DNA of 64,000 bases from Anaerosacchariphilus polymeriproducens (GTDB taxonomy: Bacteria; Bacillota; Clostridia; Lachnospirales; Lachnospiraceae), in the NCBI RefSeq assembly GCF_003363435.1, contig NZ_QRCT01000050.1, positions 1 to 64,000 on the forward strand, written 5' to 3'. Below, piece after piece: positions 32,435 to 41,095 of this stretch (its first letter is position 1; every line of letters starts with the position of its first letter). The position numbers were made by a program, and so were the translations under genes. Under the pieces are notes generated by a model. That model saw nothing but the letters and a program-made list of their open reading frames with translations, was not told where the DNA came from and did no database searches.

Positions 32435-32776
32435 ATGTCATTAACAAAAGTTATCGAAAAATACCAGCCATGTATTGATGCATGTTCAAAATGTACTCAG
32501 GCATGTTATGAATGTTTTCATGCATGTTTAAATGAACCTGATGTAGCCGAGAGAAGAAACTGCATCAGTATGTTAACAGAATGTGCAATGATGTGTCAAA
32601 TGTCAGTAGCTATGATGTCCATGAACGGACAGTTTTCAGCACAGCATTGTCAGCTATGTGCACAAATTTGCGACCAGTGTGCACAGGATTGTTCCAAGTT
32701 TCAAGACGATCATTGCCAGAAATGTGCAAAAATCTGTCAGTCATGTGCAGAGGAATGCAGAAATATGTCTAAATAA
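32435..32776 (+). CDS. Four-helix-bundle copper-binding protein (DUF326/Csp-like), 113 aa
   Basis: Contains 19 cysteines in spaced motifs along four helices, for example CIDACSKCTQACYECFHAC and CQLCAQICDQCAQDC. DUF326/copper storage proteins hold many Cu(I) ions inside the helix bundle. No signal peptide, hence a cytosolic copper sink. A strong terminator follows, so it is monocistronic. AAAGGAG ribosome site. Confidence 0.88.
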   Translation: MSLTKVIEKYQPCIDACSKCTQACYECFHACLNEPDVAERRNCISMLTECAMMCQMSVAMMSMNGQFSAQHCQLCAQICDQCAQDCSKFQDDHCQKCAKICQSCAEECRNMSK

Positions 32777-32788
32777 ATCATTAGAAAA

Positions 32789-32817
32789 TCGAGGCAAAAA
32801 TAGCCTCGGTTTTTTTC
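32789..32817 (+). terminator. Terminator after the copper-binding protein gene
   Basis: CGAGGC/GCCTCG stem, loop AAAAATA, then eight T. Confidence 0.85.
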
Positions 32818-32826
32818 ATTTTCATC

Positions 32827-32855
32827 TTGACAAAAGATTATTTCGGTTGTAGAAT
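32827..32855 (+). promoter_or_regulatory. Promoter of the marR-arsA run, with a nearby inverted repeat
   Basis: TTGACA and TAGAAT are 17 bp apart. Just downstream (32856-32882) lies the imperfect inverted repeat AATTACTTCGAAG...AATTAAT centred on TTCGAA, a plausible operator for the MarR protein encoded directly after it. Confidence 0.65.
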
Positions 32856-32892
32856 TAAATTACTTCGAAGAAAGAATTAATTGGTGATATAA

Positions 32893-33378
32893 ATGAAAAT
32901 GAACGAAGAAGTTTTTAGACAAGACATGTTTCAATATGTAGACCGTATCAAAGATCTGTTATCTATGGAAGTTTGGCAGAATGTATTACTGGATTGTTCG
33001 AAAAATGAAATATTTGTTCTTTGGCTGCTTTATCGCAAAAAGGAAGTGAATATGACACAGATTGCGGAATACATCCATGTTCCACTTAATACAGCAACTG
33101 GAATTATCAGCCGAATGGAGAAAAGAGATTTAGTCAGCCGGGAACGAAGCAGGGATGACAAAAGAATCGTAACAATCCGATTGGGGCTGAATGGAGAAGA
33201 GCAGATACAGGTCATGATGAAAGAATTTATGTTTTATTCCAGAAAAATGATTGAAGTATTCAGCGCTGAAGAAATGGAGCTTTTCTTTCGTATCATGAAT
33301 AAATTGGAAGAAATCATGAAAGAAGAACGTAATACAGGTAAAGAGAAGAAAAAAGTCAAAAAAATCCTAATTGAATAA
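32893..33378 (+). CDS. MarR-family transcriptional regulator, 161 aa
   Basis: Winged HTH: VNMTQIAEYIHVPLNTATGI recognition helices at about residues 55-80 and the wing RMEKRDLVSRERSRDDKRIV at about 80-105, flanked by dimerisation helices. The C-terminus is very basic (KEKKKVKKI). It probably represses itself and the ArsA-like genes starting about 100 bp downstream until a ligand or thiol stress is sensed. The ligand cannot be inferred from sequence. Confidence 0.85.
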   Translation: MKMNEEVFRQDMFQYVDRIKDLLSMEVWQNVLLDCSKNEIFVLWLLYRKKEVNMTQIAEYIHVPLNTATGIISRMEKRDLVSRERSRDDKRIVTIRLGLNGEEQIQVMMKEFMFYSRKMIEVFSAEEMELFFRIMNKLEEIMKEERNTGKEKKKVKKILIE

Positions 33379-33475
33379 AAGTCATTAGCTGTTATCAGGA
33401 GATAACAGCATTATTCAAAATAAATACTTCGACAACAGAACTATTCAAACATGGAAATAAAAGGAGGAAAATTGA

Positions 33476-34651
33476 ATGAAGAAAAGAATTTATATTTTTA
33501 CAGGCAAGGGTGGCGTAGGGAAAACGAGTGTTGCTGCCGCTCATGCGATAAAAAGTGCCCAAGAAGGTTATAGGACACTTCTGGTAAGCACAGACATGGC
33601 ACATAATCTGGGTGATTTGTTTGAAATGACTCTTGGAAAAGAACCGGTAAAGATTGTTAATGATCTGGATGCATATGAAATTGATCCCAATTATGTAATG
33701 GAGAATGACTTTGAAGACATGATAAAATGTTTAGAAAAGATGATTCCAATTAGTAATGGGTTAGAAAGTTTCGGTATGTTTCCGGGTATGGAAGAACTAT
33801 TTTCATTACTTAAAATTGGTGAGATCTACAAAGAAGGTAAGTATGAAAGAATTATGGTAGACTGTGCTCCGACTGGTGAAACTTTATCCTTATTAAAATT
33901 TCCTGAACTTCTTTCCTGGTATATGGAAAAGTTGTTTCCAATAGGAAAAGTAGCTGTTCGAATATTGGCACCGGTATCGAAACAGTTTTTTAAAGTAGAA
34001 TTACCGAATAAGGCGGCGATGACGGATATAGAAAAGATGTACCTTAAATTATCTGAATTACAGGAGTTATTAAAAGACAGAGAGACAACGAGCATAAGAT
34101 TAGTGACCATTCCCGAAAAAATGGTAGTAGAAGAAACGAAGAGAAACTATATGTATATGAATCTTTACAATTTTAATGTAGATGGAATATATATTAATCG
34201 GATCCTACCTAGTGAAATAAATAATAAATTCTTTGAAGACTGGCTGAAGATTCAAAAAAAATATATTACACAATTGAAAGAAAGTTTTGCGGGGCTGCCA
34301 ATTTATGAGATTCCCTGGTACGATGAAGAACTTCGAGGAATGAAAGCGGTGAAAAGGATTTGTTCGGATGCTCTTACGACAGATATAATTTTTGAACCGA
34401 AAGTAATGACTCAAAGAGAATCTTTTGAGAAAAATGAGAATGGGTATGTTCTTACTGTGTTTGTACCAAATGCAAAAAAGGAAGATTTGGATTTGTTTCA
34501 GTCAGAGACAGATGTTGTAATAAAACTTGGTAATTTCAAAAGAAATATACCGCTTCCAAATGTATTGCGCATTTATAACATTACAACAGCAAACTTAGAA
34601 GAAGGTAGTTTGACGATTCAATTTGAGAAGGGAGAAAAAGAGGATGAATAA
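33476..34651 (+). CDS. ArsA/Get3-like ATPase with small-heat-shock-like C-terminus (copy 1), 391 aa
   Basis: Deviant Walker A GKGGVGKTS (about residues 9-17), switch region DMAHNLGD and the family block DCAPTGETLSLLKFPELL are present, defining a single ATPase domain of the ArsA/Get3 group. Residues about 315-391 resemble the HSP20/alpha-crystallin-like domain found at the end of bacterial ArsA-like proteins (GYVLTVFVPNAKKEDLDLFQ). No arsenic genes are nearby and the E. coli ArsA cysteine triad is not evident, so a role in membrane-protein or client targeting is as likely as metal export. Paired with a paralogue downstream. Confidence 0.85.
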   Translation: MKKRIYIFTGKGGVGKTSVAAAHAIKSAQEGYRTLLVSTDMAHNLGDLFEMTLGKEPVKIVNDLDAYEIDPNYVMENDFEDMIKCLEKMIPISNGLESFGMFPGMEELFSLLKIGEIYKEGKYERIMVDCAPTGETLSLLKFPELLSWYMEKLFPIGKVAVRILAPVSKQFFKVELPNKAAMTDIEKMYLKLSELQELLKDRETTSIRLVTIPEKMVVEETKRNYMYMNLYNFNVDGIYINRILPSEINNKFFEDWLKIQKKYITQLKESFAGLPIYEIPWYDEELRGMKAVKRICSDALTTDIIFEPKVMTQRESFEKNENGYVLTVFVPNAKKEDLDLFQSETDVVIKLGNFKRNIPLPNVLRIYNITTANLEEGSLTIQFEKGEKEDE

Positions 34652-34871
34652 AGATATGATCAGAAGATTACAAGAAGCGAAAAAATATGAATGGATGGCG
34701 GTGAAAGCTCTGTTTCCGGAATCTGCAACGGCACATATTGAAGTGATAGAGAAAGAATTGAAAGAAATGCTAATGGAATGTATGCTGGATTTTTTGAAGT
34801 CTAACGATGAAAAAGACAAAAGTGAACAGAAAAAGGAAGCTAAAGATGTGAAAAAGGTAACGATTGGCTAA
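34644..34871 (+). CDS. Small helical protein between the two ArsA-like genes, 75 aa
   Basis: Starts inside the end of the upstream gene (ATG at 34644, eight-base overlap), implying coupled translation. The product is a single charged helical protein (KKYEWMAVKALFPESATAHI, then EVIEKELKEMLMECM) with a Lys/Glu-rich tail. No family recognised. Fixed between two paralogous ATPases, it may bridge or regulate them (inference). Confidence 0.6.
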   Translation: MNKDMIRRLQEAKKYEWMAVKALFPESATAHIEVIEKELKEMLMECMLDFLKSNDEKDKSEQKKEAKDVKKVTIG

Positions 34872-34886
34872 AAGGAGGTTTAGAAA

Positions 34887-36044
34887 ATGAGAATTATTTT
34901 ATATACAGGAAAAGGCGGAGTCGGCAAGACAAGTATAGCGGCAGCAAGTGCATGTCTGATAGCGGAATCAGGAAAAAAAGTACTAATCATGAGTACAGAT
35001 CAGGCTCATAGTTTGGGGGACTCTTTTGATAAAAAATTAGAGAAAGAGCCTATGAAAATAATGGATAATCTATATGCGATGGAAATTGATACCGTTTATG
35101 AAAGTGAAAAGAGCTGGGGACATTTAAAAGAATATATGAAAGAAATGTTGACAATGAAGGGGGACGGAGGGATTGAAGTAGAAGAACTTCTTGTCTTTCC
35201 CGGCTTGGAGGAACTCTTTTCTATGTTTAAAATCCTGGAGGTCTATGAAAAAGGAGAATTCGATGTTCTGATTGTAGATTGTGCGCCTACCGGAGAGACA
35301 TTATCACTTTTAAAATATCCGGAAATGCTGTCAGATTTTATGGAAAAAGTGCTTCCTATCAAGAGAAAAGGAGCAAAGCTGGCAGGACCTGCGGTGGAAA
35401 AGCTGATGAAAATTCCTATGCCCGATGATAACGTATTTGATGATATTGAATATGTTATGGAGAAAATGGATCGCTTGCAGCAATTAATGTTAAACAAAGA
35501 AATTGTAAGTCTTAGAATCATTACAACACCTGAGAAAATAGTAATTAATGAGGCGAAAAGAAATTTCACCTGTTTACATCTCTATAATTATAACGTGGAT
35601 GCAGTAATTGTGAACCGAATTTATCCAAAAGAAGCGATGGAGGGATACTTTAACAAATGGATAGCAATGCAGGAAGAAGGATTGAAAGAAATTTCTGAAA
35701 GTTTTTCAGAAGTCCCTAGATTTTATTTAGAACTTCAAAAAGAAGAAATCCGAACAATAGAAGTTTTGAAAAAAGCAGGAAGATTAGTTTTTGGAAAGCA
35801 AGATCCGGCTCCGGTTCTTTTTCAAAAAGAAATATTCTCAATAGAAAAAAATGAAGAAGCGTTCCATTTAAAGATTCTTCTGCCATTTGCCGAGAAAACA
35901 GATCTGGATTTAAGGCAAGATAGAAATGAATTGATACTTAGTGTTAGAAATGAGACAAGGCGCTTTCCGTTACCAATTGAACTTGCTGACAAAGAAATTC
36001 AGGGAGCCAAGTTTGAAGGCGGATATTTGATCATAAAGTTTTAA
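34887..36044 (+). CDS. ArsA/Get3-like ATPase with small-heat-shock-like C-terminus (copy 2), 385 aa
   Basis: Same layout as copy 1: Walker A GKGGVGKTS at about residues 8-16, DQAHSLGDSF, DCAPTGETLSLLKYPEML, and a C-terminal alpha-crystallin-like region (HLKILLPFAEKTDLDLRQDR). AAAGGAGG ribosome site. ArsA acts as two ATPase halves and Get3 as a homodimer, so the two encoded single-domain proteins could form a heterodimer. The run ends here; a TetR gene with its own leader follows. Confidence 0.85.
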   Translation: MRIILYTGKGGVGKTSIAAASACLIAESGKKVLIMSTDQAHSLGDSFDKKLEKEPMKIMDNLYAMEIDTVYESEKSWGHLKEYMKEMLTMKGDGGIEVEELLVFPGLEELFSMFKILEVYEKGEFDVLIVDCAPTGETLSLLKYPEMLSDFMEKVLPIKRKGAKLAGPAVEKLMKIPMPDDNVFDDIEYVMEKMDRLQQLMLNKEIVSLRIITTPEKIVINEAKRNFTCLHLYNYNVDAVIVNRIYPKEAMEGYFNKWIAMQEEGLKEISESFSEVPRFYLELQKEEIRTIEVLKKAGRLVFGKQDPAPVLFQKEIFSIEKNEEAFHLKILLPFAEKTDLDLRQDRNELILSVRNETRRFPLPIELADKEIQGAKFEGGYLIIKF

Positions 36045-36142
36045 TAAAATATTCATAAAGAAAAGAAAGCCAATATGATAGAATTTAAGTAGTTATTTTT
36101 TTCATAATTACTGAATATGTAAATTAAAAAGGAGAAGAACAT

Positions 36143-36709
36143 ATGTCACAGACAACAAAAAGGGCGTTAGCGGCCTCTTTGAAAAAACTTCTGACAAAAA
36201 ATACATTAGATAAAATCACAGTGATTGATATTGTGGAAGATTGTGAAGTGAACCGTCAAACATTTTATTATCATTTTCAGGATATTTATGATCTTATCGA
36301 TTGGCTTTTTATCAATGAAGCTTCTGAGGCAATGAATGGAATGAAGACCTCTGATACCTGGAAACAGGGGTTTTTACGAATGTTTGAATGGACTCTTGAG
36401 AATAAATCTTTGGTTATCAATGTATATCATTCAATTAGTCGGGAAAAAATGGAGCGATTTCTTAATGAAGTAACTTTTAATCTTTTGATTGGCGTAATTG
36501 ACGAAAAAGCGGTTGGATTACCGGTAAGAGAAGAGGATAAAAAGTTCATTGCCGATGTTTATAAATTTGCTTTTGTTGGTATTTTGTTAGAGTGGATACG
36601 GCTTGGTATGAAGGAAAATCCGCATAAAATAATGGATCGTTTTAGTAATTTAATGGATGGCGTTTTCGAAAGAGCATTAGATAAGTTTCGGGCAGATCGA
36701 CCTGTTTAG
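36143..36709 (+). CDS. TetR/AcrR-family regulator, 188 aa
   Basis: N-terminal HTH with TLDKITVIDIVEDCEVNRQT and the FYYHFQDIYDLIDWLF helix typical of TetR regulators with a DhaS-like C-terminal domain. It lies 111 bp upstream of the oleate hydratase gene in the same direction and is its likely regulator, responding to fatty acids or membrane-active compounds (inference). Confidence 0.85.
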   Translation: MSQTTKRALAASLKKLLTKNTLDKITVIDIVEDCEVNRQTFYYHFQDIYDLIDWLFINEASEAMNGMKTSDTWKQGFLRMFEWTLENKSLVINVYHSISREKMERFLNEVTFNLLIGVIDEKAVGLPVREEDKKFIADVYKFAFVGILLEWIRLGMKENPHKIMDRFSNLMDGVFERALDKFRADRPV

Positions 36710-36820
36710 ACAGAAGGACAGATTTGTATGAAGTTTTTACATTCCTACATTATTGTCTATGGTAAATACTAGAAGAGATAGTTATGATTTAATTATAAAT
36801 TATATTTCGGAGGTGTTTAC

Positions 36821-38590
36821 ATGTATTATTCAAACGGAAATTATGAAGCATTTGCACGACCAGAAAAGCCGGCAGATGTAGACAAAAAAAGTGCATATTT
36901 GGTAGGGTCAGGTTTAGCCTCTTTGGCTGCTGCTTGTTTTTTGGTCCGAGATGGACAGATGAAAGGTGAGCATATTCATATATTAGAAGAATTGAAAATT
37001 CCTGGTGGTGCCTGTGATGGGATTGATGATCCCCAAAAAGGTTTTGTGATCCGTGGAGGACGTGAAATGGAGAATCACTTTGAGTGTTTATGGGATTTAT
37101 TTCACTCCATTCCTTCACTGGAAATTGAAGGAGCGTCGGTTCTTGACGAGTTTTATTGGCTTAATAAGCATGATCCGAACTATTCTTTGATGCGTGCGAT
37201 CATAAATCGCGGAGAAGATGCACATACAGATAGAAAATTTGCACTTTCTGAAAAGGGTTCCATGGAAATTGTTCAGTTATTTATGACAAGGGATGAAGAT
37301 TTGTATGATAAGACGATTGATGATGTGTTTGACGAAGAATTTTATTCATCAAACTTTTGGTTATACTGGCAGACAATGTTTGCTTTTGAAAAATGGCATA
37401 GTGCCCTTGAAATGAAACTTTATCTTCAACGATTTATACATCACATAGGAGGACTGCCTGATTTTTCGGCACTCAAATTCACGAAGTATAACCAATATGA
37501 GTCACTGATATTACCAATGGTTAAATATTTAGAAGCACATAATGTTCAATTTCAGTATGATACCAGAGTGACAAATGTACTCTTTGAAATGGATGGAGAA
37601 AAAAAGATTGCAAGAAAAATAGTATGCGAACATGCTGGTAACGAAGAAGAAATTGATTTAATTGAAGAGGATCTGGTCTTTGTTACAAATGGAAGCTGTA
37701 CCGAAAATGCAGCATTAGGAGACAACGATCATGTACCTGAATTTAAGGTAGAGAACGGTGGCTGCTGGGAGTTGTGGAGAAATATTGCGAAACAGCATCC
37801 ATCCTTTGGAAATCCGGATAAATTCTGTACCAATACGAAGGCGACCAATTGGGAAAGTGCAACGGTTACAACACTAGATGAGAAAATACCCAAATACATA
37901 GAGAAAATCTGTAAACGTGATCCGTTTTCAGGAAAAGTGGTTACAGGGGGCATCGTTACAGTGAAAGACTCTTCCTGGTTGATGAGTTTCACCTTAAATA
38001 GACAGCCGCATTTTAAAGAACAGCCGAATCATCAATTAGTTGTATGGGTTTACGGCCTATATACAGATGTTCCGGGTGATTATATTAAAAAGCCAATGAA
38101 AGATTGTACAGGAATTGAAATAACTCAGGAATGGCTTTATCATATGGGAGTTCCAGAGTCAGATATATTGGAGCTTGCTACAAATTCTGCCAGCTGTATT
38201 CCTTGTATGATGCCTTATATCACAGCGTTCTTTATGCCGAGAACGAAAGGAGATCGTCCTAAAGTGGTTCCGGATGGATGTACAAATTTTGCTTTTATTG
38301 GTCAGTTTTCAGATACGGTACGTGATACTGTTTTTACAACTGAATATTCTGTTAGAACAGCGATGGAAGCGGTTTATACTTTGCTGGATGTGGATCGTGG
38401 AGTGCCGGAAGTCTTCAATTCCTGTTATGACATCAGGGCTCTGTTGGATGCTACATCAAAAATGATGGATGGGAAAAAACTTACGGATATTAAATTGCCG
38501 TTTGGTGCAAATCTTTTAGAGAAAAAAATGCTTAAAAAAGTGTCAGGAACAATAATTGAAGAACTCTTACAAAGGTATCATTTGATTTGA
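36821..38590 (+). CDS. ohyA: Oleate hydratase, 589 aa
   Basis: FAD enzyme of the myosin-cross-reactive antigen family: Rossmann motif [18 protein letters not shown], the substrate/acid region [20 protein letters not shown], and the family hallmarks [17 protein letters not shown] and [20 protein letters not shown]. Length (589) is normal. It hydrates cis-9 double bonds of oleate and linoleate to 10-hydroxy fatty acids, a detoxification reaction of gut bacteria at the membrane. GGAGG ribosome site; closed by a terminator shared with the convergent BI-1 gene. Confidence 0.95.
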   Translation: MYYSNGNYEAFARPEKPADVDKKSAYLVGSGLASLAAACFLVRDGQMKGEHIHILEELKIPGGACDGIDDPQKGFVIRGGREMENHFECLWDLFHSIPSLEIEGASVLDEFYWLNKHDPNYSLMRAIINRGEDAHTDRKFALSEKGSMEIVQLFMTRDEDLYDKTIDDVFDEEFYSSNFWLYWQTMFAFEKWHSALEMKLYLQRFIHHIGGLPDFSALKFTKYNQYESLILPMVKYLEAHNVQFQYDTRVTNVLFEMDGEKKIARKIVCEHAGNEEEIDLIEEDLVFVTNGSCTENAALGDNDHVPEFKVENGGCWELWRNIAKQHPSFGNPDKFCTNTKATNWESATVTTLDEKIPKYIEKICKRDPFSGKVVTGGIVTVKDSSWLMSFTLNRQPHFKEQPNHQLVVWVYGLYTDVPGDYIKKPMKDCTGIEITQEWLYHMGVPESDILELATNSASCIPCMMPYITAFFMPRTKGDRPKVVPDGCTNFAFIGQFSDTVRDTVFTTEYSVRTAMEAVYTLLDVDRGVPEVFNSCYDIRALLDATSKMMDGKKLTDIKLPFGANLLEKKMLKKVSGTIIEELLQRYHLI

Positions 38591-38600
38591 GTATAAATGT

Positions 38601-38646
38601 AAAAGGAGTAATCAGATTCTTAGAGAAGTAATCTGATTGCTCCTTT
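38601..38646. terminator. Bidirectional terminator between oleate hydratase and BI-1 genes
   Basis: AAAGGAG plus AATCAGATT pair with AATCTGATT plus CTCCTTT over about 16 bp, with A/T tracts on both sides. Confidence 0.88.
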
Positions 38647-38657
38647 ATTTGTTTATG

Positions 38658-39437
38658 TTACTTTCTTTTACCAAAAATACGAAGTAAGTATAAAAACAAG
38701 TTAATAAAGTCTAAATATAATTGAAATGCCCCAAATAAAGAAAGTGTAAGAACATTTTGTTCATTGGAATACGTTGCCATTTTCTTTATTTTCTGTGTAT
38801 CGTAAGCAGTTAGTCCGACAAAAATTAATACAGCCACGATAGAAATTGCAAAATCTAATGAATCACTTTTCAGGAGAAAAATATTAACAAAACTCATAAT
38901 AATAATCCCAAATAAGCCCATAATACATAGATTGCCTACTTTTGATAAATCTGTTTTTGTAACTAATCCTATGATTGCCATGATGGCGAATAGCACTGCA
39001 GTTGTAACGAAAATATAAAAGATAGATGCGGTTGTATAAATCATAAAAATAAGGGATAATGTAATACCATTTAAGCAGGAATAAGCGATAAACAATATAC
39101 CGGCAAGAAGCGCGTTATTCTTTTTGATTGCGTAATTGGACAAAAAAACAATTAATAATTCTGCACCTATAAAAATGTAAAAGCGACCGTTACTCATTAA
39201 TAGAATAAAACTGCTTGGTGTAATACTTAAAGATGTAACTGCAGTAATGATAAGTGCTGCAAACATAAACAAGAATGATTTGGAAATTACTTCTTCATGC
39301 ATACATGACTTCAAGATTTTGGATGTCTCTGATAAACCGATGACATATGGATTTCCACTTTCAAAATTTGGTCCAATATCATCATAATCATTGTTATAAT
39401 CATACTTCTTAGTAGTTTCTGTATCGTAATGATTCAT
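38658..39437 (-). CDS. Bax inhibitor-1/YccA-family membrane protein, 259 aa
   Basis: About seven transmembrane helices and the family stretches LSNYAIKKNNALLAGILFIA, YSCLNGITLSLIFMIYT and LIFVGLTAYDTQKIKKMA (the conserved YDTQ motif with Asp of the pH-sensing pair). Bacterial BI-1 proteins are calcium-leak/pH-responsive membrane proteins, or regulators of membrane proteases. ATG at 39437 has AAGAGGG upstream; a longer frame to 39497 lacks a site. It is transcribed leftward, convergent with oleate hydratase. Confidence 0.88.
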   Translation of the reverse strand: MNHYDTETTKKYDYNNDYDDIGPNFESGNPYVIGLSETSKILKSCMHEEVISKSFLFMFAALIITAVTSLSITPSSFILLMSNGRFYIFIGAELLIVFLSNYAIKKNNALLAGILFIAYSCLNGITLSLIFMIYTTASIFYIFVTTAVLFAIMAIIGLVTKTDLSKVGNLCIMGLFGIIIMSFVNIFLLKSDSLDFAISIVAVLIFVGLTAYDTQKIKKMATYSNEQNVLTLSLFGAFQLYLDFINLFLYLLRIFGKRK

Positions 39438-39530
39438 AAAAATCCCTCTTTTCCTTAAAACTGAGAATATATTAGCATATTTTAGTGAAAAATACAAATA
39501 CTAATATTAAAAAAATATAGGAGGATACCT

Positions 39531-40955
39531 ATGCAAAAAGAAAATAATGGTCTTTCTGCAGGACAATTAACTATGATGGCTTTGGGAACTGTGATAGGCG
39601 GTTCGTTTTTTCTTGGGTCATCCGTTGCAGTTAAGGCGACAGGTCCCAGTATCATTCTTACTTATATTGTTTGTGGTGTAATGGTTTACTTTATACTTTT
39701 TGCACTGTCAGAAATGACGGTATCAAATCCAAATGCAGATTCCTTTCGAAAGTTTGCTTCTCAATATTTAGGGAATGGGATGGGGTTCGTCATTGGCTGG
39801 GTCTATTGGACAGGTATGGTCATTGCTATGTCAAGTGAAGCAACAGCAGTATCTATTTTGGTGAAAGAATGGATTCCGAATATATCGATCCCGCTTTTGG
39901 GAAGTTCAATTATCATCGGCGTTACGTTGTTGAATCTTTTGGGAGCCAGACAATTAAGCAGTTTAGAAAGCGTACTTGCGGGAATTAAAATTGTTACGAT
40001 TATAGCATTCATCATACTTGGATTATTATTAATATTAGGAATTTTTCCTAATGTAAATAGAATTGGTGGTAATGTTATGGCATCCGAGTCATTTTTGCCG
40101 GGAGGTTTGACAAGTCTGGCAGGAAGTATGCTTCTGGTTTTGTTTTCATATGCAGGTTTTGAGATCATCGGTCTTGCAGCTTCAGAAACAAAGGATAAGC
40201 AAAAGACAATTCCAAGAGCGATTCATTTTACGGTGTTTTGGTTGGTAGGGCTGTATATAATGTCAGTTCTGGTATTACTATTACTCATACCAACAAACGA
40301 AATAAGCGAAAGTGTAAGCCCGATGGTAGCGGCATTAAGACGTTATCGGATTACTTGGGTCGGCTCAGTGATGAATTTAATATTAATCAGTGCTATCCTC
40401 TCAACGATGTTGGCTGCAATGTTTGGATTAGGTAGAATGTTACGTTCTCTGATAGGTGACGGACTTGGTCCTCATCTATTAAAAGATAAAACGGATGTAC
40501 CGTATAAAGGAATTTTATTTTCGGGATTTATTATGCTAGTGTCCTTATTTATTGGATTACTATTCCCGAAAGTATATTTATTCTTGATTAGTTCAGGGGG
40601 ATTTTCTCTAATATTTACGTATATCGTATTAATGTTGACACATATACGTTTTCGTAAAAAAAACGGTTTACCGGAAGGGAAATGCCGTTTGGGAGGATTT
40701 CCATATAGTTCATTTTTTACGCTAATCGGACTTTTGATTGCGATATTTAGTATGCCATTTGTTGCGGGGCAGACGTCAGGTTTTTTGGCCGGTATATTAT
40801 TGGTCGGGTTCTATAGTGTATGTTATCTCATTATGAAAGTTGTTGCCAAGAAGATATTGGAAAATCCTGAAAAATATGATCCTAAAACATTAAATAGTAC
40901 GTTTTTAACTGAGTTTTCAAAAGAATTTTACGATGATAAAAGGGGTGATAAATAG
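39531..40955 (+). CDS. APC-superfamily amino acid permease, 474 aa
   Basis: Twelve hydrophobic helices and the APC hallmark in helix 1 (GTVIGGSFFLGSSVAVKATG) and FSYAGFEIIGLAASETKD in helix 6. It imports or exchanges amino acids across the cytoplasmic membrane; the exact substrate is not predictable. It is divergent from the BI-1 gene with a 93-bp space and ends at a strong terminator, so it is monocistronic. Confidence 0.88.
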   Translation: MQKENNGLSAGQLTMMALGTVIGGSFFLGSSVAVKATGPSIILTYIVCGVMVYFILFALSEMTVSNPNADSFRKFASQYLGNGMGFVIGWVYWTGMVIAMSSEATAVSILVKEWIPNISIPLLGSSIIIGVTLLNLLGARQLSSLESVLAGIKIVTIIAFIILGLLLILGIFPNVNRIGGNVMASESFLPGGLTSLAGSMLLVLFSYAGFEIIGLAASETKDKQKTIPRAIHFTVFWLVGLYIMSVLVLLLLIPTNEISESVSPMVAALRRYRITWVGSVMNLILISAILSTMLAAMFGLGRMLRSLIGDGLGPHLLKDKTDVPYKGILFSGFIMLVSLFIGLLFPKVYLFLISSGGFSLIFTYIVLMLTHIRFRKKNGLPEGKCRLGGFPYSSFFTLIGLLIAIFSMPFVAGQTSGFLAGILLVGFYSVCYLIMKVVAKKILENPEKYDPKTLNSTFLTEFSKEFYDDKRGDK

Positions 40956-40977
40956 GAGTATTAATAGTTTTGCTTTG

Positions 40978-41026
40978 AAGTGCCTTAGTGTTGTTATACA
41001 AATCAACAATTAAGGCACTTATTTTG
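40978..41026 (+). terminator. Terminator after the APC permease gene
   Basis: AAGTGCCTTA ... TAAGGCACTT pair perfectly, extended by TGTTG/CAACA inside, followed by ATTTTGTTT. Confidence 0.88.
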
Positions 41027-41035
41027 TTTGAAGTG

Positions 41036-41064
41036 TTGAAAAAATTCTGCGACCTGTGTATAAT
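41036..41064 (+). promoter_or_regulatory. Promoter of the chemoreceptor gene
   Basis: TTGAAA and a perfect TATAAT with a 17-bp spacer, 31 bp before the ATG at 41096. A GGAGGAG ribosome site lies between. Confidence 0.8.
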
Positions 41065-41095
41065 TGTCGTATAAAAACACTTTGGAGGAGCAATT

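Noticed and set aside
33476-36044. Arsenic-resistance operon
   Set aside because: ArsA-like ATPases only; no arsB/acr3, arsC, arsD or arsR, and the ArsA metal-binding cysteines are not evident.
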